64,000 nt of DNA from Bacteroidales bacterium H4 (GCA_001701165.1 DAAP01000065.1:1-64000), one strand, 5' to 3'; positions 51,738 to 61,898 are shown, counted from the stretch's first letter. Numbers and translations are program-made. Notes: generated from the sequence alone by a model not told the origin.

Positions 51738-53009
51738 CTATTCGGCATACAGCAGATAGGGACGGCGGCGGTCCTTGAAGACACGCACGTCATCGGCCCA
51801 CGTGGCGGCTATGGCACGGGCGTCCATACCATGCTCGATCATGGTACGGATATCGCCGCGGCCTATGAGTTTCTCGAAAAAGGCGGTAAAGAATTTGTCG
51901 CCGATACCGAGGTCTCGGTAAGCGTCTATGAGATAGGCCAAATTGACGCCGCCGGCTATAGCTTCGTCATCGCTGATGCCGCTGAGATCCACGCCGTGGC
52001 ACAGGCGGTCCAACATCGGCGGATTTTTTGCGCCGGGGACACTACGCGGCGTAAATTCGTAGTCGCGACCCTTCATATCGGGATGCCCGTAGACCATAAA
52101 GGGCTTATCCGTCCCTCGTCCCAGCGACACCGGAGTGGCCTCGAAATAGCACATAGCCGGATAGAGATACACAGCGGTCATGGTACGCAGATTGGGCGAC
52201 GGAGCTACGGGCAGGCGATAGCGCGTAGCGTGAGTGTATCCGGCACAGGGCACCACCGTGAGGCGGCAACGAGCACCATCTGCAAGCCATCCTTCGCCAT
52301 TGGCCATCTGCGCCAATTCGCCGAGGGTCATGCCATGCACTACGGGTATGGGCAGACGCCCCACCCCGCTGGCGTATTTCATATCCAGTACGGGGCCGTC
52401 CACGTACATGCCGTTGGGATTGGGTCGGTCGAGCACTACGAAGTCTTTGTCGTTGGCGGCGGCCTGCTCCATCAATCGTATCATCGTGACATAATACGTG
52501 TAATAGCGCAGTCCTACGTCCTGTATATCACAGACTATCACATCAAATTTGGCCAGGACTTCGGGGGCTATGCCGCGGCGCTTGCCATCGTACAGCGATG
52601 CTATAGGTATCCCCGTCACCGGGTCGACGCTGCTGCTGACATGCTCGCCGGCATCGGCATTGCCGCGAAAACCGTGTTCGGGCGAAAATATCGTGGTAAC
52701 GTTTACGCCGCCTTCGAGCATAATATCCAGGGTGTGGCGATTGCCAACCATTCCCGTATGGTTGGAGAATAGCGCTACGCGCTTGCCGCGCAATAGTGGC
52801 AGATACACTTCGGTACGAGCTGCCCCCACCACAACGTGGCTTCCGGCCGGGCATTGCGTCTCGGCAGTGCAGCAAGGTGTCTCGGCGGTGCTGACCACGG
52901 CAGCCGCGGCCGTATCATTGGCCGTGCAGTGCGGACATTGGGCGTAAGACAGCGCCGGCACCAGAGCCATACTCATCATCAATATCTTTGCCTTAATTCT
53001 CTTATCCAT
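51738..53009 (-). CDS. DUF1343/NamZ-like exo-N-acetylmuramidase, exported
   Basis: A 423-residue protein of the DUF1343 family, which includes the exo-beta-N-acetylmuramidase NamZ (GH171). Motifs: LFSNHTGMVG, TIFSPEHGFRG, VCDIQDVGLRYYTY and VVLDRPNPNG. The ATG at 53009 gives a signal peptide ending in YAQ. The next 40 residues are an unusual Cys-rich stretch (CPHC, CC, C). With the following symporter it may release and import MurNAc for recycling. Confidence 0.87.
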   Translation of the reverse strand: MDKRIKAKILMMSMALVPALSYAQCPHCTANDTAAAAVVSTAETPCCTAETQCPAGSHVVVGAARTEVYLPLLRGKRVALFSNHTGMVGNRHTLDIMLEGGVNVTTIFSPEHGFRGNADAGEHVSSSVDPVTGIPIASLYDGKRRGIAPEVLAKFDVIVCDIQDVGLRYYTYYVTMIRLMEQAAANDKDFVVLDRPNPNGMYVDGPVLDMKYASGVGRLPIPVVHGMTLGELAQMANGEGWLADGARCRLTVVPCAGYTHATRYRLPVAPSPNLRTMTAVYLYPAMCYFEATPVSLGRGTDKPFMVYGHPDMKGRDYEFTPRSVPGAKNPPMLDRLCHGVDLSGISDDEAIAGGVNLAYLIDAYRDLGIGDKFFTAFFEKLIGRGDIRTMIEHGMDARAIAATWADDVRVFKDRRRPYLLYAE

Positions 53010-53666
53010 AAGGTAATACACGTATATACGGATACCTCGCATTGTCCGAAAAGCCCGGAGATACGCGGTCCCGTCTCTGTTTTTCGCTATAAAGGTACGG
53101 CAAATTTTTGGCACAAGCACACTAATCGCCGTTAAAAATGTGTTTTCCTCCCCGACGCCCCTCGCGACACATGCCATATAGGCCGAGGCTGCATTTGGCT
53201 CGTTGTTGCTTATACTCTTCTATTGTATTTTTTTAATGTCTCAGCGAAAAGTCCAACCAGCCCCATAGGCAAGATTTTTCATGCAAATTCTATAAGACTA
53301 CTTGTCAGACTCTTACTCATACAGTACAGAGCTCGCAACACTTTTTCAAGGAACTTTTCGCCGAATTTGACATTTTTTCAAGGGAGTTTTCTGAGAGAAT
53401 CACACTTTTTCAAGGGACTTTCGGGCATCATTGGCTTTTAACCAACAAATTATTCACCATCGCAAACGCAATACACGGCCGGTGGTCTCGTGTCTTGTGC
53501 AACGCTTCGGTACATTATCGCAAAGCGCACAAGCAGCCTACCCGGCTACCTGTATATTACTGATTTTATCTACCATTATCCGGTTATTCAGCTCCGCCAT
53601 ACAAGTCAGAGAATACGTCGGTATCCTTCATTCGACACGATAGATATCTCGAAGCGGTTTGTTCGG
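53010..53666. other. Long intergenic region with 32-bp tandem repeats
   Basis: 657 bp between the NamZ-like and EamA genes. Bases 53340-53426 hold three 32-bp-spaced repeats; 53430-53660 is featureless to my eye and may be decayed sequence. No convincing gene on either strand. Confidence 0.65.
53340..53426. repeat. Three 32-bp-spaced repeats with ACTTTTTCAAGGGACTTT core
   Basis: TTTTTCAAGG recurs at 53342-53351, 53374-53383 and 53406-53415, exactly 32 bp apart. About 18 bp of each unit is conserved and the other 14 bp differ between units. Confidence 0.85.
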
Positions 53667-54551
53667 TCAGCGTCTGGGACGGCTTTTGGCAAGAATGACG
53701 AGGATAACGGCCGAGAGGACAAGGATGATGCCCAAGGCAAGACTGAAGGTTAGCGCCTCGTCAAAGACGGCGATGCCGATAATCACGGCGGTCAGCGGCT
53801 CAAGAGCGCCGAGGATGGCCGTGGGCGTGGAGCCTATGAGCACAAGGGCTACATTGATGAGCAGTATACTGAGGAAGGTGGGAGCCACGGCAAGCATCAG
53901 TTCCCAGCACCACATTTCGAGCGTAAGGTCGATACGCGGCAGATGTCCGCCGGCAAAGGCGCCGGCTGCCGCCGTAAGCGCACAAATGCACAAAACATAG
54001 AATGTCAGTTGCAAGGCTCCCATTTTGAGGTGTGCGCGGTTGACGGCCACCATGTACACGGCATAAGTCAGCGAGGACACCAACACCAGCGTCACGCCCG
54101 TACCCGAAAGCGATGCACCGCTGCCAAAGGGGTCATTGAGCAGAAATATACCGCAGAGAGCCAAGCAGATGGACAGTATCGTCGGCGTACCTATGTGCTC
54201 GTGGAACAAGCCGCCCATGATTACAGCCACCATAATCGGATAGACAAAGAGTATGGTGCAGGCAATGCCGGCGTCCATATAATGGAACGACTCGTAAAGC
54301 GTCAACGAGGACAGGCCGAATATGACGCCCAGGGGCGCAACCACAGCCAATTGGCGGCGCGTTACACGCAGCGGCACATGGCGCCACAGCAGCACGGGCA
54401 GAAGCAGCAACGCCGCCAGCGTGAAGCGCCAAAAGATGGTGGTGCTGACATCCACGCCCATACTCTTGAGAGGCAGTGCTCCAAGAGGATTCATGCCATA
54501 GCATATTGCAGCGGCAACGCCGCAAATGTATCCTTTGATCTTAGGAGACAT
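53667..54551 (-). CDS. EamA/DMT-family transporter
   Basis: A 294-residue membrane protein with ten TM helices in two EamA halves (GVAAAICYGMNPL, and the second half from GVTLVLVSSLTYAVYMV). The second half contains the family's SxxxPxxxxxxxxxxxGE-type signature in degenerate form (GSTPTAILGALEPLTAVIIGI). The exported metabolite is unknown. It is 64 nt downstream of the RNase H gene. Confidence 0.88.
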   Translation of the reverse strand: MSPKIKGYICGVAAAICYGMNPLGALPLKSMGVDVSTTIFWRFTLAALLLLPVLLWRHVPLRVTRRQLAVVAPLGVIFGLSSLTLYESFHYMDAGIACTILFVYPIMVAVIMGGLFHEHIGTPTILSICLALCGIFLLNDPFGSGASLSGTGVTLVLVSSLTYAVYMVAVNRAHLKMGALQLTFYVLCICALTAAAGAFAGGHLPRIDLTLEMWCWELMLAVAPTFLSILLINVALVLIGSTPTAILGALEPLTAVIIGIAVFDEALTFSLALGIILVLSAVILVILAKSRPRR

Positions 54552-54615
54552 TATTCTAAGTGTATTGTCCGTATCAATGATTAAGTTAAGTCCGGAACCG
54601 ATGTCCGACTCATGG

Positions 54616-55263
54616 TTATTTACGACCGAAATCGGCCGGTATTTCGCCCCAACGGTCAGTATCCCATTTAATTATCGGATTGGGGATAAGGCGATTAGCT
54701 CGGCGCCACGCATCAGCACGTGCCAAGATTTGGAGCAGCGCCTCGTTGGTCGTCGCAGGCCTGATTTTGGTATTGGATGCGCCGCGCATAAACCATCCTA
54801 TGGCCGTTCGCGAGTCGCTGTATATAGTCGTAGTGGCGTCTCCGACTTTCTTGAGCAGTGCCGCCACGTGCACCAATGCCAGATATTCGCCTATATTGTT
54901 GGTTCCGCCTTGAAGCGGACCTATGCAAAACAGCTGCTCGCCTGTGCCGACGCGCACTCCGCGATATTCTACCGGACCGGGATTTCCGGGGCACGAAGCA
55001 TCCACGGCTATACCATTGAGGTCTATCTCGGGAAAAGCTGCGTAATTGACCACCGCCGTGTTGCGTCGGCGCATAGCTTTGTATATGGCCATATCCTCGC
55101 CGCTGTCATAACGACGGAGTGCCTCGGTGGCTTCATCCTGATCCTGAAAAGCGCGGTAGTTGGCGCCCGGAAAGCCGTCGATTTGCTCCTTACACTCTTC
55201 CCAGGAATCATAAATACCCGGCGCGCGGCCTTCGAAGACCACATAAAACTTTCTGAAAGCCAT
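54616..55263 (-). CDS. Viroplasmin/RNase H family protein
   Basis: A 215-residue protein: a viroplasmin-like N-terminal domain (1-50; KFYVVFEGRAPGIYDSWEECKEQIDGFP in outline), then an RNase HI domain with acidic residues Asp88, Glu126 (NNIGEYLAL), Asp150 (IYSDSRTA) and Asp201/Asp211 near the end. It should cut RNA in RNA-DNA hybrids. It is placed 18 nt after murD and probably co-transcribed with it. Confidence 0.9.
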   Translation of the reverse strand: MAFRKFYVVFEGRAPGIYDSWEECKEQIDGFPGANYRAFQDQDEATEALRRYDSGEDMAIYKAMRRRNTAVVNYAAFPEIDLNGIAVDASCPGNPGPVEYRGVRVGTGEQLFCIGPLQGGTNNIGEYLALVHVAALLKKVGDATTTIYSDSRTAIGWFMRGASNTKIRPATTNEALLQILARADAWRRANRLIPNPIIKWDTDRWGEIPADFGRK

Positions 55264-55281
55264 ATGATTGTATTATTCTTA

Positions 55282-56652
55282 TCAGTTTGCCGGGGCAAGA
55301 GCGCGCACGGCGGCCTTGAAGCGGCGGCCGCGATCTTCGTATGATGTGAACAGGTCAAAGCTGGCGCAGCAAGGCGACAGCAGCACAGTATCACCGGGAC
55401 GCGCAACGGCGCGACAAGCGGCGAGGGCATCATCGAGGTTGTGCGTGTCGGCGACGGGAATACCGTTGGCGGTGAAGTATTCGATGATTTTCTCGTTGTA
55501 CAAGCCCATTGCCACGATGTCATGGACTTTTTCCTTGACCAGCGGCAGTATTTCACTGTAATCATTGCCTTTGTCCTTGCCTCCGAGTATAAGCACCGTG
55601 GGGGTGGTCATAGCTATCAGCGCATAGTATGTCGAATTGACGTTTGTGGCCTTGGAATCGTTGATGTAATGCACACCGTCTATGGTGGCGACATCTTCCA
55701 GGCGGTGTTCAACCGGGGCAAAGGTATTCAAACCTTCGGCCACAGCCTCGGCTCGTGCCCCGATTTGGGCGCAAGCGGCTATGGCGGCCATTGCATTGAG
55801 CAGGTTGTGAGTGCCGCGTGTAGCGATGCCTGCCACGGGAATGTCCATACCGCCGATACCATCGTGTATCACCCCGTCGCAGGCCTCAACGGAGGCGGCA
55901 TGACCATCGGCAAAGGTGCACAAGCGCGCGCGGATGCCCATGCCGGTGATGCGAGGAGCAACTACGGGGTCGTCCGCCCAATAGACTGCCAGATCCGAAG
56001 GCCCGAGGTTTTGGAACACGCGCAACTTGGCCGCGATATAGTTCTCCATTTTGTGGTCATAACGATCCAAATGGTCGGGCGTGATATTGAGCAGCATGGC
56101 CACATCGGGGTGAAAGGTGTACATATTGTCCAACTGAAACGAGGACAGCTCGATGACGTATACAGCATGCGGCTCATCGGCTACAAGACGGGCCAGACTC
56201 ACGCCTATATTGCCGCAGGCAGCAGCATCGTGTCCGCAGCAGCGCAGAAGATGCGTGGTCAGCATCGTGGTGGTGGTCTTGCCGTTGCTGCCGGTTATTG
56301 CGACAAGGCGTGTACCGGCGGGCAGAAAAAGGTATGCAAATTCAATTTCGCTAACCACGGGAATACCCTTGGCGACAGCGTCTTTAATTATCGGTGCGTC
56401 ATTGGGTATGCCGGGACTTTTGACGACAATATCCGCAGCAAATATACGTTCGACACTGTGTTGTCCCTGCTCATAGGGGATGCCTGCGCCCTCTAATTCG
56501 ACCACATGTTTGTCGGCAATGGTGCCATGGTCGCTCAAAAAAGCCTCTATTCCATGCTTCTTGCAAAGCATGGCGGTCCCGATGCCGCTCTCGCCGGCGC
56601 CGAGGATGCTGACACGGCGCAAGGTCCGTCCTTGATATATGGTTTCTGTCAT
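55282..56652 (-). CDS. murD: UDP-MurNAc-L-alanine--D-glutamate ligase MurD
   Basis: A 456-residue Mur ligase adding D-Glu. The ATP loop is TGSNGKTTTTML (about 116-127), with NITPDHLDRYDHKMENYI and INDSKATNVNS typical of MurD, and a late LSPCCASFDLF. It is 52 nt downstream of mraY and is the last gene of the upstream dcw block. Confidence 0.96.
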   Translation of the reverse strand: MTETIYQGRTLRRVSILGAGESGIGTAMLCKKHGIEAFLSDHGTIADKHVVELEGAGIPYEQGQHSVERIFAADIVVKSPGIPNDAPIIKDAVAKGIPVVSEIEFAYLFLPAGTRLVAITGSNGKTTTTMLTTHLLRCCGHDAAACGNIGVSLARLVADEPHAVYVIELSSFQLDNMYTFHPDVAMLLNITPDHLDRYDHKMENYIAAKLRVFQNLGPSDLAVYWADDPVVAPRITGMGIRARLCTFADGHAASVEACDGVIHDGIGGMDIPVAGIATRGTHNLLNAMAAIAACAQIGARAEAVAEGLNTFAPVEHRLEDVATIDGVHYINDSKATNVNSTYYALIAMTTPTVLILGGKDKGNDYSEILPLVKEKVHDIVAMGLYNEKIIEYFTANGIPVADTHNLDDALAACRAVARPGDTVLLSPCCASFDLFTSYEDRGRRFKAAVRALAPAN

Positions 56653-56704
56653 GATAGTTCTTGTATTATGATATATAGCATTTTACGATATTAGACACAT
56701 TTTC

Positions 56705-58003
56705 CTATCGGATTTTTAACGTCACGAAGGTGCATACGGCCAGAATGATGCCTATAATCCAGAAACGTGCCACAATCTTACTCTCCGGGATAGCGGCAAG
56801 CGGACGTTGTATGAGGGCATCTATACCGCTGTTTCCGGGCTTCTGGAAGTGGTGGTGCAGGGGCGTCATCTTGAAGATGCGGCGACCGCGCGAAACCTTG
56901 AAATACGCCACCTGCAAGATTACCGAGAGGTCCTCCACATAGAATATGGCGCACAATAGAGGCAATAGCAACTCCTTGTGAATCAAAATCGCGAATATGG
57001 CGATAATACCGCCTATGGTGAGGCTGCCCGTATCGCCCATGAACACCTGCGCCGGGTAGGCGTTGTACCACAGGAAGCCCACGAGGGCACCTATGAACGC
57101 GCCCATGTATACGACAAGTTCCTCACTGGCGGGGATGTACATGATGTCCAGATAAGGCGCATAGACGATACTGGCGCCGAGATATGCCATGATGGCGAGA
57201 GCCACGCCTATGATGGCCGAAGTCCCGGTGGCCAGGCCGTCAAGACCGTCCGTAAGGTTGGCTCCGTTGCTGGTGGCTGCCACAAAAAATATCGTAACCA
57301 GAACAAAAAGCACCCAGCCGCCGGCCTGTGCCCCATCGCCCATCCACGATGTAACCCACGCATAGTCAAAGTTGTGGTCTTTGACAAAAGGTATCGTGGT
57401 TACCGGTGCCTTGTGCCCGGCCTGCTCCGTGGCAGCCTGCATGCTTTGGCGCAATTCACGCTCCTGAACATCACGACGGCTGTCGTCCGTGGCTATAGCG
57501 GACACCGTCTCGGCTGGGGTGCGTTCGGGAACAGCTGTCATCGAAGGATTGGTGTACATCACAGCGGCCACGATAAGTCCGATAACAACCTGTCCCACTA
57601 TTTTATACTTGCCTTTCATGCCTTCCTTGTTGTGCTTGCGCAGCTTCTTGTAATCGTCCAAAAAGCCGATGGTGCCCAGCCACAGCGTAGCCCCTATCAT
57701 CAGCAACATGTATGTGTTGGAGAGCTTGCTCACCAATAGGCACGGGATGACAATGGAAATGATGATGATAACACCGCCCATAGTCGGAGTGCCGGTTTTT
57801 TTCATCTGGCCTTCGAGACCAAGGTTACGGATAATTTCGCCGACCTGCATTTTCTGCAAACGATCGATGATGCGGCGACCGATGATGATGGCGATGAGCA
57901 TCGCCAGCACAAAAGCTACGCCTGTGCGAAAAGTCACATAGTCGAATAGGCGCGCGCCGGGGACATTGTATTGTTCAAGACAGTTGAAAAGGTAGTAAAA
58001 CAC
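56705..58003 (-). CDS. mraY: Phospho-MurNAc-pentapeptide transferase MraY
   Basis: A 432-residue membrane enzyme making lipid I. Ten TM helices; catalytic-region motifs GTPTMGG, FLDDYKKL, NLTDGLDGLA and FMGDTGSLTIGG are clear. An insert of about 75 residues between TM helices (roughly 165-240, with Glu/Arg-rich text) accounts for the greater length than the 360-residue enterobacterial type and is typical of Bacteroidota. Confidence 0.97.
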   Translation of the reverse strand: MFYYLFNCLEQYNVPGARLFDYVTFRTGVAFVLAMLIAIIIGRRIIDRLQKMQVGEIIRNLGLEGQMKKTGTPTMGGVIIIISIVIPCLLVSKLSNTYMLLMIGATLWLGTIGFLDDYKKLRKHNKEGMKGKYKIVGQVVIGLIVAAVMYTNPSMTAVPERTPAETVSAIATDDSRRDVQERELRQSMQAATEQAGHKAPVTTIPFVKDHNFDYAWVTSWMGDGAQAGGWVLFVLVTIFFVAATSNGANLTDGLDGLATGTSAIIGVALAIMAYLGASIVYAPYLDIMYIPASEELVVYMGAFIGALVGFLWYNAYPAQVFMGDTGSLTIGGIIAIFAILIHKELLLPLLCAIFYVEDLSVILQVAYFKVSRGRRIFKMTPLHHHFQKPGNSGIDALIQRPLAAIPESKIVARFWIIGIILAVCTFVTLKIR

Positions 58004-58152
58004 CGATAATCTTTATGTTAGAATGTGAATAATCATTGAATTCCTCAGCCCGGGCAGAGGATGTCCGCAATCGGGAATGGTGGCATTGGCCAAAGTGTCG
58101 CTCGCCGACGTCCCGAAAGTACACAGGCACAGTCGGGCGCGGCCGTTCGATG

Positions 58153-59646
58153 TCATCCCTTGGCGGCAAGGGCGCCCCGAACAATCTCGCGGTCGTCCAA
58201 GTGTATACGTCGACCGCCGGCAAGCACCTGATAATCTTCGTGTCCCTTACCGGCTACCACGACGACATCGCCGGGTATGGCTTCGGCCACGGCCTTGTTT
58301 ATGGCCTCGATGCGGTCCAAAATAATTGCGACCTCGCACGGAGAGTCAACCGGGACACCGGCGGCCACTGCATCGGCTATGGCCTTGGGGTCTTCATCGC
58401 GCGGATTGTCCGAGGTGATGATGATGCGGTCGGAAGCGGCGGCGGCCGAGGCGCCCATTAGTGGTCGCTTGCCGTGGTCGCGGTTGCCGCCGGCACCGAA
58501 TACGGTGGTGACGTGTGCCCGCGGTTCGACGGCACGCACGGCCTCAAGGACATTGGTGATGGCATCGGGCGTATGCGCGTAATCGACTATGACAGACACC
58601 TTGCCGGAGGCGTCATGGAAGGTCTCGAAACGTCCGGCCACCGGCACCAGCGCAGATATGACGCGCGCCGCCTCGCCGTAGGGTGTGCCCAGCAGGGCCA
58701 ACGCGGCGTATACCGCCAGCAGATTATAGGCGTTGAAACGCCCCGTGAAACGTGTGGTGATATCTGCCGTCACGCCGGGAGCTATGGCCATCTCGGTGCT
58801 TCCGAGGTGGCACTCGATGATGCGGGCGGTGAAATCGGCCGCCGTGCGCGTCAGCGAGTATGTCTTCACCGCAGCCATGGTGTTCTGAGTCATCACGGTA
58901 CCGTTGGGATCGTCTATATTGGTGAGTGCCCATGCCGTCTTGGGCAGCAAATCAAAGAAACGCTGCTTGGCACGCAGATATTCACGGAATGTCTTGTGGT
59001 AGTCAAGGTGGTCACGAGTGATGTTGGTAAAAATGCCGCCGGCAAAATGCAGTCCGGCGGTACGATTTTGTGCCATGCCGTGGCTTGACACCTCCATAGC
59101 GGCAAAGGTGCAGCCGGCATCCACCATACGCCGCAGCAACTCGTTGGTTTCCATAGGGTCGGGCGTGGTGTGCGTCGACGGTATGCGCTCATTGTCTACG
59201 TAGTTGCACACCGTGGACAGCAGCCCGGCGCGATGGCCGAGCGCATGGGCAGCCTCCCACAGCAACGTGGCTATGGTCGTCTTGCCGTTGGTGCCGGTGA
59301 CACCTACAAGTGTGAGGTGGCGCGAAGGATTGTCAAACCATGCCGAAGCCAGCAGTCCGAGGGCTACCGAAGAGTCGGCCACACGTATCCATACCACATC
59401 GCCGGGATGATTGGCCGGAATGGTCTCGCACACAACGGCCACGGCGCCGGCGGCCAAGGCCTTGGGTATATAGTCGTGTCCGTCGACGGCGGTGCCGCGC
59501 ACGGCAACAAACATTCCACCCGGCACGACCGTGCGCGAATCGGCCGTGAGCCCCTCGATGACGACGTCGCCGGAGACCCCGTCGGCTTCCAGTATTTCTT
59601 CAGTGATGATGGCTGTGAGCAGCCTTCCAAGTTTTTTCATCTGCAA
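58153..59646 (-). CDS. murE: UDP-MurNAc-tripeptide synthetase MurE
   Basis: A 497-residue Mur ligase. The ATP loop is VTGTNGKTTIATLL; the DNPRDEDP motif near the C-terminal third is the meso-diaminopimelate specificity signature, so DAP-type peptidoglycan is predicted. ADSSVALG, VEVSSHG-like (AMEVSSHGMAQ) and DYAHTPDAI are also seen. It lies 122 nt after the PBP gene, and 149 nt separates it from mraY. Confidence 0.96.
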   Translation of the reverse strand: MQMKKLGRLLTAIITEEILEADGVSGDVVIEGLTADSRTVVPGGMFVAVRGTAVDGHDYIPKALAAGAVAVVCETIPANHPGDVVWIRVADSSVALGLLASAWFDNPSRHLTLVGVTGTNGKTTIATLLWEAAHALGHRAGLLSTVCNYVDNERIPSTHTTPDPMETNELLRRMVDAGCTFAAMEVSSHGMAQNRTAGLHFAGGIFTNITRDHLDYHKTFREYLRAKQRFFDLLPKTAWALTNIDDPNGTVMTQNTMAAVKTYSLTRTAADFTARIIECHLGSTEMAIAPGVTADITTRFTGRFNAYNLLAVYAALALLGTPYGEAARVISALVPVAGRFETFHDASGKVSVIVDYAHTPDAITNVLEAVRAVEPRAHVTTVFGAGGNRDHGKRPLMGASAAAASDRIIITSDNPRDEDPKAIADAVAAGVPVDSPCEVAIILDRIEAINKAVAEAIPGDVVVVAGKGHEDYQVLAGGRRIHLDDREIVRGALAAKG

Positions 59647-59768
59647 TATTTATATGGCGTTGTATGTTCTGTTAGTCTGTTGTGTGGTAATTGATTGTAC
59701 GATAACTATCAGGCGAATCGGTGGTGGTGTGTCATTGTTCCGCAGTGACACGTCTTGACGCCCGGACG

Positions 59769-61898
59769 TCACTGCATGGTCAGCAAGACCGTCGCTCCGG
59801 CACGTATACGCGTGCCGGCGGCGGGCGACTGCGCCACCACAAGGCCATTGCCGCGGACACCGGCACGGTATCCGGCAGCCTCGATGGTATGCACAGCCTG
59901 GCGTATGCCCATGCCTCGCACATCGGGGACTGACCCGCGCGGCGCCGACTTGGCGGCTTTGTAGGTTTTCACCCGATTTGTTCCGAGAGTCTGTTTCAAC
60001 ATCGGCATACTCTTCTGCTCAACCGTATATATAGTGGGAGTGGCGACTTTGCCCTCGACCGGGGCATCGGCACGGTAATCGGGCGTGTCGCCCAACAATC
60101 CGCGAGCGTTCATCTTGGCTGCGATGTCGCGCACTATCATTCCGCTGGAGGACGCGGCCGAGACGGCGGCGGCAGGTTCGCCGATCACGACCATACAAGT
60201 GTAGCGCGGCTTGTCTGCCGGAAAGATGCCGCAGAACGAGAAATTGCGCCACCGATGGTCTTTATAACCGGGCTTGAAATTGGTCTGTCCGGGGCGTTTC
60301 TCTTTGGCCACGTAGGCCGTGCCGGTCTTGCCGGCTATGGGAACCTCGCTGTCGTGCAGGAAGGTGTATGCGGTGCCGCGCTTCTCCGAAACCACGCGCC
60401 GCAGCATCTCCAGAAGAATATGAGCATTGTGGCGGCTGCAAATGCTGTCGCGCACATAGGTGGGTGCAAGAATGCTGTCGCCCGAAGCGGTGCGGTATCC
60501 GCGAATAATGCGCGGACGCACAAAGCGGCCGGCGTTGGCTATAGCGTTGTACATGGCGCAGATGTAAATCGGCGGCACTATGGCTCCGTAGCCGTAGGTC
60601 TGCTGCACCAAGGTGACCAAACCTCCCGCCTTGGGATCTAAGGGGGGGTAATGCGGCGGGGTCTCACCTGCGATGCCGGTATAAAGAGTATCTAAGAAAC
60701 CCAAGCGGCGCAGGCGCTCACGAAAGCCGTTGGGATTGTCGGCAAAATGCGGCGCCACCAGCTTAGCGATACCGATATTGGAGCTGTATCGCAGTACATC
60801 GCGAGCGCTACATTCGTTGGGATGTCCGTGGAATACATAATTACCGAAACGCCAGTTGTTTGTCTTATACGGCGTGTCCAAATTGCCGACATATCCGTCT
60901 TCAAGTGCCACAATCATGGATATAGACTTGAGCACCGACCCGGGCTCGATGCCACGCATAGCGCGATTCATAGATTCTATAATACGGCCTGAGACACTGT
61001 CACGGTCCAGATTGGAAATGGCTTTGATGTCGCCGGTGGCGGCCTCCATGAGGACCACCGTTCCCCAACTTGCGCGCGTCTTTTCTATCATATCGCTCAG
61101 GGCCGTCTCAACGATGTCCTGCAAGGTGATGTCTATTGTGGTGATAAGCGTACGACCGCTCACGGCGTTGACGTCTACCCAATTGGTAATCTTATGCGTC
61201 AACGGCACTTTTTTACACACGCCGGGGGTGCCGTACAGTAGGCTATCAAGGGCATACTCGAGGCCCGAATAACCGCGTATCTGGCCGTTGGGACGTTGAT
61301 TGACACGTCCTATGCTGCGCTTGGCCATATCGCCGTAAGGATACTCGCGCTTGCTGCGACCGGTAATTACCAGTCCGTTGTAACTCGGATTGGTGCTGTG
61401 GCGGAAGAACGGGAATTTGCGCAATTGTTCGCTCTGCTCGTATGTGATGTCTCGCAGGAACACGAAGTAGGAGCTGCGTTTTTTGCTCTCGCGGTCCAGC
61501 TGGCTCTCAAATTTGTCGCGCCACTGCTGTGCGCTGTATCGGGGATAGAACATGGCCATGGTGTCGCACAAAGCAGCCATGTCTTGACGCATACGTTTGG
61601 TCATAAACCGCGAGGCCTTGAAATCTATAGCCGCATCGTAAGTGATGACGTTGGTGGCTAAGATGCTGCCATCGCACGCCAAGATGTCGCCGCGTATGGG
61701 TTGTATGGTATCTATGCGCTCTAATTCTCTATTGGCCTTGTCATTCCATTTGTCCGCATCGATGATTGTGGTACGCGCCAACGACCATCCCGTCCAAAGG
61801 GCAAACAGCACTATGACAGCCAATACGCATCCATACCGCGCCATAATTCTGGCGCGACGCGAAAATTTGCTCTCTTCCGGCGTTTTCTTCTTAACCAT
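59769..61898 (-). CDS. ftsI: Division transpeptidase FtsI/PBP with C-terminal PASTA domain
   Basis: A 709-residue class B penicillin-binding protein. N-terminal TM at about 22-42; dimerisation domain 60-240; transpeptidase motifs SVLK (Ser321, Lys324), SSN (372-374) and KTG (524-526). A single PASTA domain closes the protein (about 655-709; VPDVRGMGIRQAVHTIEAAGY). PASTA on this PBP is usual in Bacteroidota. It is followed by murE and preceded by ftsL (81 nt). Confidence 0.95.
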   Translation of the reverse strand: MVKKKTPEESKFSRRARIMARYGCVLAVIVLFALWTGWSLARTTIIDADKWNDKANRELERIDTIQPIRGDILACDGSILATNVITYDAAIDFKASRFMTKRMRQDMAALCDTMAMFYPRYSAQQWRDKFESQLDRESKKRSSYFVFLRDITYEQSEQLRKFPFFRHSTNPSYNGLVITGRSKREYPYGDMAKRSIGRVNQRPNGQIRGYSGLEYALDSLLYGTPGVCKKVPLTHKITNWVDVNAVSGRTLITTIDITLQDIVETALSDMIEKTRASWGTVVLMEAATGDIKAISNLDRDSVSGRIIESMNRAMRGIEPGSVLKSISMIVALEDGYVGNLDTPYKTNNWRFGNYVFHGHPNECSARDVLRYSSNIGIAKLVAPHFADNPNGFRERLRRLGFLDTLYTGIAGETPPHYPPLDPKAGGLVTLVQQTYGYGAIVPPIYICAMYNAIANAGRFVRPRIIRGYRTASGDSILAPTYVRDSICSRHNAHILLEMLRRVVSEKRGTAYTFLHDSEVPIAGKTGTAYVAKEKRPGQTNFKPGYKDHRWRNFSFCGIFPADKPRYTCMVVIGEPAAAVSAASSSGMIVRDIAAKMNARGLLGDTPDYRADAPVEGKVATPTIYTVEQKSMPMLKQTLGTNRVKTYKAAKSAPRGSVPDVRGMGIRQAVHTIEAAGYRAGVRGNGLVVAQSPAAGTRIRAGATVLLTMQ

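Noticed and set aside
53340..53426. CRISPR array at the 32-bp-spaced repeats
   Set aside because: Only three units, a conserved core of about 18 bp with spacers of 14 bp, and no cas genes in the window; this does not fit a CRISPR.
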